Assembly (NCBI GenBank): GCA_964568855.1
Contig: CAZMSD010000010.1
Span: 28,892 to 92,891, forward strand
Reading direction: 5' to 3'
Length of the DNA stretch: 64,000 nt
From: CAZMSD01 sp964568855
GTDB lineage: Bacteria; CAIWAD01
The position numbers and the translations under genes are program-made. The first letter of the stretch is position 1. Every line of letters begins with the position of its first letter. The notes beneath the pieces are model-generated. The model was given only the letters and a program-made list of their open reading frames with translations, was not told where the DNA came from and did no database searches. Shown here piece by piece: positions 17,414-28,355 of the stretch.

Positions 17414-18049
17414 ATGCGCAGCCATCGCAAACAGAACGCGGGCACCGGCTCCGCCACGGCGGAGTTGAACCGCAAGATCAACGCCCTGATCATGATGCTG
17501 GAGGAGAAAGGCGTCCTGCTGCCCGGTGAATTCGAGGACAGCGTGATGAATCTCAAGATCCAGCTGGGAGACCAGGTACCGCGCCAGCAGAAGAACAACA
17601 GCGAGTCGTCACCGGCACCCGCTCCCGGCCCGGCGGCCAAGGAACCGGCGAAGAACGCGGATTACATCGGTCCCGAACGGCGAGCCAAGCTGGCGGGCCA
17701 GCGCTTCAACGGCTCGGATCGTCGCAAGCGCATGAAAGCCCCGGTGGGTCACATCACGGGGATGATCAGAAACTCGGAAGGCCACGACCCGGTGAACGGC
17801 GTGCAGCTGATCCTGCGGAGAAGCCAGGAGGGCGGAACCCCGATCCAGTTCAGGTCCACCAAGTCGGATATCCAGGGACGCTTCGTTTTTCTCAACCTGC
17901 CCCTGACCCGCGAGGCAGACTCGGCTCAGGCCTACCGCTACCACCTGGAGGCTAGGTACCGCAACCGCACCCTGAACGGGAGCACGCTGATCCAGCTGAT
18001 TCCCAATCAGACCGTGACGCATAACCTGGAGCTGTCGGTCGCTGAGTGA
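17414..18049 (+). CDS. Hypothetical protein with basic G-P-E-R-R / D-R-R-K linker and beta-sandwich-like end
   Basis: Not recognised. ATG 17414 is preferred over ATG 17270, which would abut the tRNA; the SD is weak (GGGAA). The 211 residues comprise a short helical N-terminus (~12-50), a Pro/Ala/Lys linker, a basic patch Y-I-G-P-E-R-R...D-R-R-K (~80-108) like those preceding PilZ-type domains, and a C-terminal ~90-residue segment. That segment, with V-N-G-V-Q-L...D-I-Q-G-R-F-V-F-L-N-L-P, looks like a carboxypeptidase-regulatory (transthyretin-like) beta-sandwich. No signal peptide is seen. It overlaps the presumed tilS start. Confidence 0.6.
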   Translation: MRSHRKQNAGTGSATAELNRKINALIMMLEEKGVLLPGEFEDSVMNLKIQLGDQVPRQQKNNSESSPAPAPGPAAKEPAKNADYIGPERRAKLAGQRFNGSDRRKRMKAPVGHITGMIRNSEGHDPVNGVQLILRRSQEGGTPIQFRSTKSDIQGRFVFLNLPLTREADSAQAYRYHLEARYRNRTLNGSTLIQLIPNQTVTHNLELSVAE

Positions 18050-19391
18050 GTCGCAATCCCCCCGCCGCTTCCAGTCGGCGTGCTCATTTCCGCCAGATCA
18101 ATCCACCACCGGCCTGATCCTCGCCCTCTCCGGGGGCGCCGACTCCATGTACCTGCTCCACTGGGCGCGGGAGACGGCCGGGGAACTGGGTCTGGACCTC
18201 AAGGCGGCACACCTCAACTACGGGCTGAGGGGACCGGATTCCGACGGTGACGAGCGACTGGTCCGCGATGTCTGCCGCGCGCTGGAGGTTCCCTTGAGCA
18301 TCCACCGCCCTCCGCGGGAAGCGCTCGCGGCGGGCAACCTGCAGCACGCAGCCCGCCGGCTGCGCCGTTCCTTCCTGGAAACTCACTGTGGACCGGGCGA
18401 GCGAATCCTGCTGGGCCACCAGGCCTGGGACCAGAGCGAATCCGTGATGACCGCCATCCTGCACCGCAAGCTGCCCTGGGGGCTCTGCGGCATCCGCGCC
18501 CGCCGCGGGATCTACCTCAGGCCTTTGCTCGAAACAGGCCGGGAGAAGATCCTGCGAACCTTACAGGAACAGGAGATTCCCTGGCGCGAAGACCGCAGCA
18601 ACCTGAATCTGCGCTTCGAGCGCAACTGGATCCGCCATGCGCTGCTGGCGCCGCTGCGGGAGCGCCTGGGCGAAGAGCTGGACCTGATTCTGGGCGGGCT
18701 GGCCCGATCGATGCAATCCATCAAGGACCGACTCGCACGACAAGCCGATGATCTTATTAATAATCTTGACTTTAGAGCGGACCTGGAAGCGCGCTCGCTT
18801 GATAGGAACTCTCTACTTAGATATCATGATATGATTGTACTGGAAGTTCTGCGCAAACTCGGTTCCCAGGCGGGCGCCTGGCGGCGCCCACCAGGCGAGC
18901 GGGCCCTGCGCGAGCTGCTGCACTGGCTCCGTCGGGGCCGCCCCGGCACCTGGCGTCCGTTGGGCGGCGGACAGGAAATGAGCCTCGACAGATCCAGGCT
19001 GTGGGTTCACGGCCCCCTGCCGAAATCCGTACGCGTGGTGCTCGAGCGGGACAAGATCCGCGAGCTGCCCGGCCGTCGTTTCGGCTGGACCCGGCGGGAT
19101 CCCTCCCCCTCGTCGAGCCGCAGGTTGCTGATGTTGCCCGTGGATCCGGAGCGCCACAACCTGGTCATTCGCAGCTGGGCGCCGGGTGACCGGATCCGGA
19201 CCGGGGCCGGCATGCGGCGTAAGGTTTCGGACCTGCTTTCCGAGGCCGGACTTTCCCGGCCGGAGAAGGCGCGTCAACTGGTACTTGAGGACCGCGGCCG
19301 GATCCTTTGGATCCCCGGCCTGTGCGTAGCCTGGCCGCTGCCCGCGATCCCGGCCGGCAAGGGGTGGGAAATCATCTGGATGGAGCAATGA
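18042..19391 (+). CDS. tilS: tRNA(Ile)-lysidine synthase
   Basis: Converts C34 of tRNA-Ile2(CAU) to lysidine using ATP. The PP-loop L-S-G-G-A-D-S, the G-H-Q-A-W-D-Q-S-E-S motif, R-P-L-L and the E-D-x-S-N-x-x-x-R-F-x-R-N-x-I-R-H motif are all present, with a C-terminal TilS domain. No ATG, GTG or TTG exists in frame between the upstream stop (18015) and the PP-loop; the first ATG (18147) lies inside it and would destroy the active site. I place the start at CTG 18042, 10 nt after GGAG, overlapping the previous stop (449 residues). A sequence error or another rare start is possible. A rare-codon, AT-rich island at 18744-18842 holds a promoter. Confidence 0.85.
   Translation: MSESQSPRRFQSACSFPPDQSTTGLILALSGGADSMYLLHWARETAGELGLDLKAAHLNYGLRGPDSDGDERLVRDVCRALEVPLSIHRPPREALAAGNLQHAARRLRRSFLETHCGPGERILLGHQAWDQSESVMTAILHRKLPWGLCGIRARRGIYLRPLLETGREKILRTLQEQEIPWREDRSNLNLRFERNWIRHALLAPLRERLGEELDLILGGLARSMQSIKDRLARQADDLINNLDFRADLEARSLDRNSLLRYHDMIVLEVLRKLGSQAGAWRRPPGERALRELLHWLRRGRPGTWRPLGGGQEMSLDRSRLWVHGPLPKSVRVVLERDKIRELPGRRFGWTRRDPSPSSSRRLLMLPVDPERHNLVIRSWAPGDRIRTGAGMRRKVSDLLSEAGLSRPEKARQLVLEDRGRILWIPGLCVAWPLPAIPAGKGWEIIWMEQ
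18799..18827 (+). promoter_or_regulatory. Sigma-70-like promoter inside tilS, driving hpt-ftsH
   Basis: TTGATA (18799-18804), 17-nt spacer and TATCAT (18822-18827). Its -10 is identical to that of the promoter at 51152-51180. It lies in a conspicuously AT-rich patch whose codons (AGG, CTA, AGA, GTA) are otherwise avoided. It predicts a separate transcript for hpt and ftsH starting near 18834. Confidence 0.55.
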
Positions 19392-19927
19392 ACCGCTTGA
19401 CCATCGACAACATGAGCTTCGAAATCCTGCTGGAGCGGGAGCGGATCCAGGAGCGCGTGCGGGAACTGGCCGCGGAAATCACCCGCGATTACAGGGAAAA
19501 GAACCCGATTCTCATGGGCGTTCTCAACGGCGGTTTCATCTTCACCGCCGACCTGATGCGCAGCCTGGACTTCCCCTGCGAAGTGGATTTCATCAAGATC
19601 TCCAGTTACGGCGACGACATGAGCAGCTCGGGCGAGGTCAAGATGAAGAAGGACTACGACAGCCTCGTCATGGACCGGCATATCCTGGTGGTGGAAGACA
19701 TCGTGGACAGCGGGCTCTCCGTCGCCTTCCTCAAGCAGAAATTCGAACTCCAGCAGATCTCCTCGTTTTCGGTGGTCACCCTTTTGCACAAGCCCGAAAA
19801 CTCGAAACTGGAGTTCGACCTGGAATACGTGGGCTTCGAGATCGGCCAGGAATTCGTCGTGGGCTACGGATTGGATTATCAACAGAACTGGCGCAACCTG
19901 CATGACATTTACGTGCGGGTGGAATAG
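19388..19927 (+). CDS. hpt: Hypoxanthine phosphoribosyltransferase
   Basis: Salvages hypoxanthine/guanine to IMP/GMP with PRPP. The 179-residue protein shows the flexible-loop S-Y-G-D, the PRPP loop V-V-E-D-I-V-D-S-G and a C-terminal aromatic base-binding region. ATG 19388 overlaps the tilS stop as ATGA. The tilS-hpt-ftsH order is a classic bacterial arrangement, which supports all three calls. Confidence 0.93.
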   Translation: MNRLTIDNMSFEILLERERIQERVRELAAEITRDYREKNPILMGVLNGGFIFTADLMRSLDFPCEVDFIKISSYGDDMSSSGEVKMKKDYDSLVMDRHILVVEDIVDSGLSVAFLKQKFELQQISSFSVVTLLHKPENSKLEFDLEYVGFEIGQEFVVGYGLDYQQNWRNLHDIYVRVE

Positions 19928-19965
19928 CTCCGGGGCCACGAGTACAGGACTGAAAGCGGAAGCCG

Positions 19966-22016
<2,051 letters not shown>

Positions 22017-22017
<1 letters not shown>

Positions 22018-22625
22018 TGGAACAGCAGCGCGAGCAGCGGATCCGCGAAGAAGTCCGGCGCGAGATCGAGGCGGAAGAGCAGCGGCGACGTGAAGCCGAG
22101 ATCCTTCGCCGGCAGGAAGAGGAGGTTCACCACGAGGAGCGCGCCCGCCAGCAGATCGTGCTGGAGGAGAAACGGAAATTCTACGAGAACTCGCCCGAAT
22201 ACTTCGAATACATCAACGAGAACGGCGACTCGGAGTGGCTGACCCACAAGCATATCCTGGCGCGGGAGGGCTTCTTCGACTACGAGGAGCACGTGGAAGA
22301 TCCCGCGCGGGGCAGGCGCCTGCTCTGGGTGCGCAGTCTGGCCCTGGTGGCGCTGCTGGCTGCGTTGGGCACGGCGGCCTGGATCTACCTGAGCGAAGAG
22401 GTGGGCTGGATCGACGTCGTCTGCAACATCCAGCGGGCGGAAATCCACGTGGACGGTCAGAATTCGGGCTTTCTGAGCGACGCCCGGGTGCAGGTGCCCG
22501 TGGGCGAACACATGATCGAAGTACGTAAGGCGGGTTACGACGGACCGGGCACGGGTGTGCGGCACGTGGTGCTGGGAAGAGGGGAGCACCTGCTGCTGGA
22601 ATTCCTCCTCGATCCTGCGCCGTAG
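22017..22625 (+). CDS. Coiled-coil, single-span membrane protein with PEGA-like domain
   Basis: Not a named family that I recognise. Of 202 residues, ~1-70 are a highly charged Glu/Arg/Gln coiled coil, ~100-125 form one membrane helix (L-A-L-V-A-L-L-A-A-L-G-T-A-A), and ~130-200 resemble a PEGA beta domain (A-E-I-H-V-D-G, V-P-V-G-E-H-M-I-E-V-R-K-A-G-Y). The predicted topology puts the coiled coil in the cytoplasm and PEGA outside. Its ATG overlaps the ftsH stop, so translational coupling with ftsH is likely. A partner or adaptor of FtsH is conceivable but unproven. Confidence 0.7.
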
Positions 22626-22634
22626 CGAACCGTC

Positions 22635-24173
22635 ATGCGGCCTGAATTGCGAATGAAGAAGAACGCGAAGCCGGTGTACTACGCCGGACACGGTTTTGAA
22701 AACAGCCGCGGAAGCCGCCGGTTGTCCCGCATTCCCTTGGCGGCCCTGGTTCTCGTGCTGCTGGCCCTGCTGAGTTGGCTGGTTGCCCGCGAACTGCGGA
22801 TCGGTGCAGCAGGGCTGCGGGTCAGGGTGTTGAGCGATCCGCCGGGAGCGCGGATCTGGCTCGACCACCGGCCGACCGAGCACATCTGCCCTGCGGAGTT
22901 GAACCTCCCCGCCCTGAAACCCAGCCTGGTCCAGGTGCGTCTCGAGGGCTGGCGGGCGGAACCCCTGGCGCGCCTGGTGGAACCCCGAAGCCGCGCAATA
23001 ATCGAGCCCCCCCTGCCGCTGGAACTAGGCTTTCGGATGCGCCGGACGTACATCGAGATTCAAGCCCCTGACACCGCTGCAAGCGCCGGAGGACCGCAAG
23101 ACCCTGAGGAGCGGCACCCTCGATCCGCCGGCGCGCCGGCAACCGTCCCCGCTGGGGATCCGGAGCTGGCCGCCGCGCAGGAAGGGAGCCTTTCTACCGC
23201 CGATCCCGGCCCCCAGATCGAAGAACTCCGGATCGCCCCGGAGGCCAACCCGGCTGAGCCGGCCGCAGAGCAGGACCCGAGTCCGGGCCGGTTGCACCTG
23301 GCAGGATGGGACGAGCTGTTCAGACTGCGGATCAACAACCGCGAACTCCGTCCCCGGGAAGGCGGCCTTCTGGAGCTCAATCCCGGCCCGCACCGCCTGG
23401 TGGTGGACCTCTACCGCACTGTGCTGCTGGACAGCGCGCTTCAGGTGAGCGCCGCCGAGGAAATCGAGCTGCGGCTTCCCGACCGGACCGCCTTCGTTCG
23501 CGTGGAAACCGCGGGGGCCGAGGGCGAGATCGTTTCGGGCGACTGGAACCTGGGTCGTGGAACAGCCCTGATTCCGCGCAGTCTGCTACCTCTGGACCTG
23601 CGCTTCCTGCCGCTGCCGGGACTACTGGAACCTCCCGGAATGCGCATCGACCGTGATACGCCCCTGACAGTCGTTGCGCCCTACCTGCCGGAAATCCGGC
23701 TGCACTACCTGCCGGGAGGCGACGATGGAGGCATCGAGTTGCGGCAGCGCGGCTACTTCCTCCCGGATCAGGGATTCGTGGCCGACGTCGAGCGCGGTCC
23801 GGAACTGGACGAGGACCGTCTGCTCCTGGGCCGGGCCTACCACGACCGCAGACCCGGCGGGGCCCACGAGGCGCGCTTCCGGTTCAACCTGCCGGAGGAA
23901 TTCCACCGTGACCTGCCCGCCCGCCTGCTCGTCGAGGCCAGCGACACGGGAGACAACTACCCGCTTTCGCTCCTGGACCGGGCGACCCTCTCCCTGCTGC
24001 TGAACGGCATCGTCCTGGCGCAGGACATCGAGCTCGAGCGCGAGGTCCGCGAGCGCAGCTGGCCCGTGAACAACTACCTGGAACCGGGAGAGAACCTGCT
24101 GGTCCTGCGCAACACCGAGCGCTCGCGCAGTCTCAGCGCCGTACACCGCATCGCCGTTGAACTGGTCGAATGA
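22635..24173 (+). CDS. Single-span membrane protein with PEGA-like domain and large extracytoplasmic region
   Basis: Not recognised. Of 512 residues: a basic N-terminus, a membrane helix at ~34-55 (I-P-L-A-A-L-V-L-V-L-L-A-L), a PEGA-like segment at ~60-130 (V-R-V-L-S-D-P-P-G-A-R-I-W-L-D), an Ala/Pro/Glu-rich linker (~145-220), then beta-rich sequence to the end. It follows the smaller PEGA protein by 9 nt and overlaps the next gene by ATGA, so the three form a unit. PEGA domains are usually linked to the cell surface or S-layer; the role here is unknown. Confidence 0.7.
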   Translation: MRPELRMKKNAKPVYYAGHGFENSRGSRRLSRIPLAALVLVLLALLSWLVARELRIGAAGLRVRVLSDPPGARIWLDHRPTEHICPAELNLPALKPSLVQVRLEGWRAEPLARLVEPRSRAIIEPPLPLELGFRMRRTYIEIQAPDTAASAGGPQDPEERHPRSAGAPATVPAGDPELAAAQEGSLSTADPGPQIEELRIAPEANPAEPAAEQDPSPGRLHLAGWDELFRLRINNRELRPREGGLLELNPGPHRLVVDLYRTVLLDSALQVSAAEEIELRLPDRTAFVRVETAGAEGEIVSGDWNLGRGTALIPRSLLPLDLRFLPLPGLLEPPGMRIDRDTPLTVVAPYLPEIRLHYLPGGDDGGIELRQRGYFLPDQGFVADVERGPELDEDRLLLGRAYHDRRPGGAHEARFRFNLPEEFHRDLPARLLVEASDTGDNYPLSLLDRATLSLLLNGIVLAQDIELEREVRERSWPVNNYLEPGENLLVLRNTERSRSLSAVHRIAVELVE

Positions 24174-25708
24174 CGTTCCTGCATCAACTCTGGAACCGGG
24201 CGGGAGGAGAGGTTCCCGGGGGGCTCTGGCCGCTGGCGGCCTGTGTCGCAGCCTGGACCCTGCTGGTCCTGCTGGTGATCAGGCCCACCGGTTTTTTCCG
24301 ACGGAGGGGTATGCTGCTGCCCCTTTTCGGCGGCCTGGCCCTGCTGCTGGGCGGGCACATTCTCCTGCGCGCGCTGCTCACGCCTCCCCGCGGGGAGGAT
24401 GTCTGGGTGCTCTGGCCGCTGCGTACCGGCGTTCCCGGCCTGGGCGAGGGCCTGGCCGTGGTGGAGGAGGAGTACCTCGGCCGGCAGGGATCCGCCGGGG
24501 AGGCGCTCGAGGCGGCCGACCCGCCGCACAGGCTGCTCTGCTGCCGGTATCTCTTCGGGGAAGGTTCCGGGAGTCCTGGATCCGCGGCCGAGTGGGAGGA
24601 ACTTATCCGGGCCCTCGGCGCCCGGCGGCTGGTGGAAGGCGAGATCGCCGGCGAGGTCCTCCGGCTGCGCCGTTGGAGTATCGACTGGGATCTGTTGCAG
24701 GCCCCGATCGAAGCGGAATACCGCCTGGGAGGAACGGGCAACGCCCCCGAGAGCCTGCGCGAGATCCAGCAACTGTACCACAATTTCGTCGCGCAGCAGT
24801 TGGGTCTGGAAGTGCCGCCGCCCGGACGCCGCCTCAGGGCTGAGACCCTGCCTCTGTTCATGACCCCCAGAGACAGCGCCGCCCTGTACCTGGAGCTTCC
24901 GGATGAATACCAGAGCTACGAGGACCGCCTGCGGGCGGCCGACCTGCTGCTGCACATGGACGCCCCCGGCGAACGCGCGCGCATCCTGCGAACCTTGAAA
25001 GAGGGCCGGGAGCGGGCGGACAGCGCCGGGGTGGAGTACCACCTGCTGGCGGCCGCATTCCACGCCCGCGAAGACCAGTGGCCGGAGGTCATCCGTTCGC
25101 TCAAGGAGGCCCTCAGGGCCGATCCGCACCATCCCCGCTGCTACTGGCTGATCAGTCACCTGAACCGCGGGAGCCTGGCCTCCTTCGGCTTCGACAGCCG
25201 CCTTAAGGCGCGGCGAGAGGCCGTCCGGCTGCAACCGGCCTTTCCGCCGGCGCTGATCCCGCTGGCCCGGGAGCTGGCCGACCTGGGCCGGGGCGGCGAG
25301 GCGGCGGAACTGGTGGATCGCGCGCTGGTCTGCCTCCCCGATCACGAAGAACTTCTCCTGCAGCGCGCCAACCTGGCCTATCGGCTCTTCGACCACGAGC
25401 GGGCCATTCTGATCTACCTCCGCCTGCTCGAGCGGATGCCGGACGATCCGCGACCCTGGAAAAACCTCGGCCAGGTGTACTACGTGCTGCAGAAGTACGC
25501 CGAAGCGATTCCCTGCCTGGAGCGCGCCGTAGCCCTGGGTAGCACACCGCACCTGCTGCACCTGCTGGGCGTATCACACCGGAAACTGGGAGATCGCGAC
25601 AAGGCGATTCACTACTTTCGGCGCCGGATGAAGCTGGGCGGCGATCCGGCGGAGCTGGAACGCACGCGGCGACAGCTGGCCGGCATGTTTCCGGAGCTGC
25701 AGCCCTGA
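24170..25708 (+). CDS. Membrane-anchored TPR protein
   Basis: A 512-residue protein with two N-terminal membrane helices (~15-38 and ~45-66), an unassigned middle region (~75-230), and tetratricopeptide repeats from ~255 to the end. Repeat consensus such as A-x-x-x-L-x-x-x-P and W-K-N-L-G-Q-V-Y-Y-V-L-Q-K-Y-A-E-A-I is visible, and the last repeats (~415-500) are clearest. It starts at ATGA overlapping the previous stop. A scaffold for protein interaction at the membrane is inferred. It completes the ftsH-linked membrane trio. Confidence 0.72.
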   Translation: MTFLHQLWNRAGGEVPGGLWPLAACVAAWTLLVLLVIRPTGFFRRRGMLLPLFGGLALLLGGHILLRALLTPPRGEDVWVLWPLRTGVPGLGEGLAVVEEEYLGRQGSAGEALEAADPPHRLLCCRYLFGEGSGSPGSAAEWEELIRALGARRLVEGEIAGEVLRLRRWSIDWDLLQAPIEAEYRLGGTGNAPESLREIQQLYHNFVAQQLGLEVPPPGRRLRAETLPLFMTPRDSAALYLELPDEYQSYEDRLRAADLLLHMDAPGERARILRTLKEGRERADSAGVEYHLLAAAFHAREDQWPEVIRSLKEALRADPHHPRCYWLISHLNRGSLASFGFDSRLKARREAVRLQPAFPPALIPLARELADLGRGGEAAELVDRALVCLPDHEELLLQRANLAYRLFDHERAILIYLRLLERMPDDPRPWKNLGQVYYVLQKYAEAIPCLERAVALGSTPHLLHLLGVSHRKLGDRDKAIHYFRRRMKLGGDPAELERTRRQLAGMFPELQP

Positions 25709-25743
25709 AGCCACATCAGCGCCTCAGCGCAAAGAAGGACAAG

Positions 25744-26655
25744 ATGGATCGCCGTGGCAGCCCTTCGCGACGCGCCCCGCGCCGGCACCGGGAGGCGCTG
25801 GTGGAGAGAATCCAGGATCTCGGCAAGCCTCCCCTGCTGATGGGAGTCCTCAACCGCACGCCCGATTCCTTCAGTGACGGGGGCGAGATTTTTCTTCAGG
25901 GGCATCCCGGGGACCTGGGACCGGCCCTCGAGCGGACGGAGGAAATGATCGTCGGCGGGGCCGAGATCCTCGACCTGGGCGGCGAATCCACCCGCCCTGG
26001 AGCGCGGACCGTCGGCGAGGAGGAGGAGCTCTCGCGCGTACTGCCGCTGGTACGGGCGCTGGCGGAGCGCGGCGACTGCTGGATAAGCGCGGACACGCAG
26101 CGGGCCTCGGTTGCGCGCGCCTGCCTGGATGCCGGAGCCCACATGATCAACGACGTCTCGGCGGGCCGGCGCGATCCGGAACTCTGGCCCCTGGTGGCGC
26201 AGCGCCGCGTTCCCTACGTGCTGATGCACATGCGGGGCGAGCCGGCCAACATGCAGCGGGATCCCCGCTACGACGACGTGGTCCGCGAAGTGGGAGACTT
26301 CCTGGCGTGGGGCGTGGGGAAGCTCCGGGCGCTGGGCCTGCCCGCGGACCGGATCCTGGTGGATCCGGGGATCGGCTTCGGCAAGACGCCGGAGCACAAT
26401 CTTGCCCTGCTGGGAGCTCTTAAGCGCATCCGTCCGGCTGGTCAGGCCCTCCTGCTGGGCGCTTCACACAAAAGCTTCATCGGGGCCCTGGACGAATCGC
26501 CCGTCCACCGGCGTCTCGGCGGTTCCCTGGCAGCCGTGCAGGCGGGCCTGGAGGCTGGCGCACGCGTGCTGCGAGTGCACGACGTCCGCGTGACCAGGCA
26601 GTTCATCCGGGTGCTTGAGGCGATCCGTGACCCGGGCGCCCGCGCCGACTTTTGA
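25744..26655 (+). CDS. folP: Dihydropteroate synthase
   Basis: Condenses p-aminobenzoate with the pterin pyrophosphate in folate synthesis. The 303-residue TIM-barrel shows both family signatures: M-G-V-L-N-R-T-P-D-S-F-S-D-G-G (~33) and I-L-D-L-G-G-E-S-T-R-P-G-A (~77). It also has L-M-H-M-R-G-x-P and V-D-P-G-I-G-F-G-K. ATG 25744 is preceded by AGAAGGACAAG, giving a short basic N-terminal extension. In many bacteria folP follows ftsH directly; here the membrane trio is inserted between them. Confidence 0.95.
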   Translation: MDRRGSPSRRAPRRHREALVERIQDLGKPPLLMGVLNRTPDSFSDGGEIFLQGHPGDLGPALERTEEMIVGGAEILDLGGESTRPGARTVGEEEELSRVLPLVRALAERGDCWISADTQRASVARACLDAGAHMINDVSAGRRDPELWPLVAQRRVPYVLMHMRGEPANMQRDPRYDDVVREVGDFLAWGVGKLRALGLPADRILVDPGIGFGKTPEHNLALLGALKRIRPAGQALLLGASHKSFIGALDESPVHRRLGGSLAAVQAGLEAGARVLRVHDVRVTRQFIRVLEAIRDPGARADF

Positions 26656-26669
26656 ACTGGAGCGCCGGG

Positions 26670-26678
26670 TGTTATCTT
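26670..26678 (+). promoter_or_regulatory. Extended -10 promoter candidate before accD
   Basis: TG-T-TATCTT matches an extended -10. The -35 is weak (TTTTGA at 26650 with 17-nt spacing). The decamer TGTTATCTTC recurs exactly at 62660, also upstream of a + strand gene. A small stem GGGAGA/TCTCCC follows in the leader (about 26699-26716). Confidence 0.4.
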
Positions 26679-26730
26679 CCCTGTTTCGCAAAGCAAGTGG
26701 GAGAGTCGATTCTCCCCCGCATGGATACTG

Positions 26731-27597
26731 ATGGCCTGGTTCAAGCGTAAACAGCAGGAATTCCGCAAGCCGCCGGCCAGTCCCGTGCCGGACGGCCTGT
26801 GGATCAAGTGCACGAGCTGCAGCCAGATCCTCTACCGCAAGGAGGTGGAGCGCAACCTGGACGTCTGTCCGCAATGCGGTTTTCACATGAGAATCGGCAG
26901 CCGCCGCTATTGCGAGATCCTCTTCGACGAGGGAAGCTTCACCGAGACGTTTCGGCAGTACTGCAGCAAGGATTTCCTGTCCTTCGTGGACACGGAATCC
27001 TATGCCGACCGGCTTAAGGAGGCCACTCGGAAGACGGGTCTGGTGGAAGCCGTGCTGACCGGAAAGGGCACCATGCACGGCCTCCAGGTGGCCGCCGCCC
27101 TGATGGACTTCAACCACTTCGGGGGCAGCGTGGGCAGCGTGGTGGGCGAAAAGATCTCGGCCACCATCCGACTGGCCCTGGATCGTGGTCTGCCATTGCT
27201 TATCCTGAGCGCCTCGGGAGGCATGCGCATGCAGGAAGGCACCACTTCCCTGATGCAGATGGCCAAAGCCAGTGCTCTGCTGACCCGCCTGGCGGAAGCA
27301 CGACAGCCTTTCATCAGCCTGCTCACGGACCCCACCACGGGAGGCACCTCGGCCTCTTTCGCCATGCTGGGGGACGTGATCCTCGCCGAGCCGGGCGCCC
27401 TGATCGGCTTCGCCGGTCCCCGCGTGATCAAGCAGACCATCGGGGAAGACCTGCCCGAGGGCTTTCAGCGCGCGGAGTTCCTGCTGGAGCACGGATTCGT
27501 CGATCGCGTGGTACCCCGATCCGAATTGAAGGAGTGCATTCACGGCCTGTTTCGTCTCCTGCTGGACGAACCTTCCGCGGGAGGATCCGTGGGTTGA
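26731..27597 (+). CDS. accD: Acetyl-CoA carboxylase carboxyltransferase subunit beta
   Basis: Catalyses the carboxyl transfer step of malonyl-CoA synthesis with AccA. The N-terminal zinc ribbon C-T-S-C...C-P-Q-C (residues ~29-51) is intact, followed by the crotonase-like domain with S-A-S-G-G-M-R-M-Q-E-G and G-G-T-S-A-S-F-A. Length 288 is normal. Its stop overlaps the surE TTG start. accA is not in the window. Confidence 0.96.
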   Translation: MAWFKRKQQEFRKPPASPVPDGLWIKCTSCSQILYRKEVERNLDVCPQCGFHMRIGSRRYCEILFDEGSFTETFRQYCSKDFLSFVDTESYADRLKEATRKTGLVEAVLTGKGTMHGLQVAAALMDFNHFGGSVGSVVGEKISATIRLALDRGLPLLILSASGGMRMQEGTTSLMQMAKASALLTRLAEARQPFISLLTDPTTGGTSASFAMLGDVILAEPGALIGFAGPRVIKQTIGEDLPEGFQRAEFLLEHGFVDRVVPRSELKECIHGLFRLLLDEPSAGGSVG

Positions 27598-28355
27598 GAA
27601 TCCTGCTCAGCAACGACGACGGTGTTCGCGCTCCCGGGCTGCTGGCCGCGTACCGGGCCCTGGCCTCCCGGCATGAGTGCATCGTGGCGGCTCCGGCCGG
27701 GGAGTGCAGCGCCTCGGGCCACGGCCTGACCCTGCGCGATCCGCTCCACGTGCAGACCTTCCTCGAAAACGGCAGGCCTTTCCACGGGGTGAACGGCCTG
27801 CCGGCCGACGCGGTCAAGTTCGGCCTTTCGGTGCTCTGCGCCGAGCGTCCCCCCGACCTGGTGCTCTCGGGAATCAACCTGGGCGCCAACACGGGACAGA
27901 ACCTGTTCTACTCGGGGACCGTGGCCGCGGCTGCGGAGGGCACATTCTGCGGAATTCCCTCCATGGCCTTCTCGCTGGCCGCCACAGGACGGGCGGATTT
28001 CACTCCGGCCGCGGAAATCGTCGGCGGACTGGTGGCGCGTTTCGCCGATCGACCATTTCCCGGGGAGGTCCTGCTCAACGTGAACATCCCTGCCGGTCCC
28101 CTCGAGCAGATGCGGGGCTACCGCTTTTCGCGGATGGGCTACGCCCGCTTCCACGAGGTCTTCCACAGGCGCAGCGATCCCCACGGCCGGACCTACTACT
28201 GGATGGACGGAGCCAAAAACGGAGACGACGGCGATCCGGAACACGACGACTGCCAGGTCCACGCGGGTTGGATCACCCTGACTCCGCTCAGGCTGGACCT
28301 TAGCCACCCCGAGTGGGATTCCCTGCTCAGCGGATGGAGGCTGACCGATGGTTGA
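27594..28355 (+). CDS. surE: 5'/3'-nucleotidase SurE
   Basis: Survival-protein phosphatase that hydrolyses nucleoside monophosphates. TTG 27594 is chosen because it gives M-R-I-L-L-S-N-D-D-G, the invariant family start with the metal-binding D-D, and has GGAGG 8 nt upstream. S-G-I-N-x-G-x-N-x-G and Y-S-G-T-V-x-A-A-x-E are also seen. It has 253 residues. It overlaps accD (TTGA) and guaA (8 nt), indicating coupled translation. Confidence 0.95.
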   Translation: MRILLSNDDGVRAPGLLAAYRALASRHECIVAAPAGECSASGHGLTLRDPLHVQTFLENGRPFHGVNGLPADAVKFGLSVLCAERPPDLVLSGINLGANTGQNLFYSGTVAAAAEGTFCGIPSMAFSLAATGRADFTPAAEIVGGLVARFADRPFPGEVLLNVNIPAGPLEQMRGYRFSRMGYARFHEVFHRRSDPHGRTYYWMDGAKNGDDGDPEHDDCQVHAGWITLTPLRLDLSHPEWDSLLSGWRLTDG

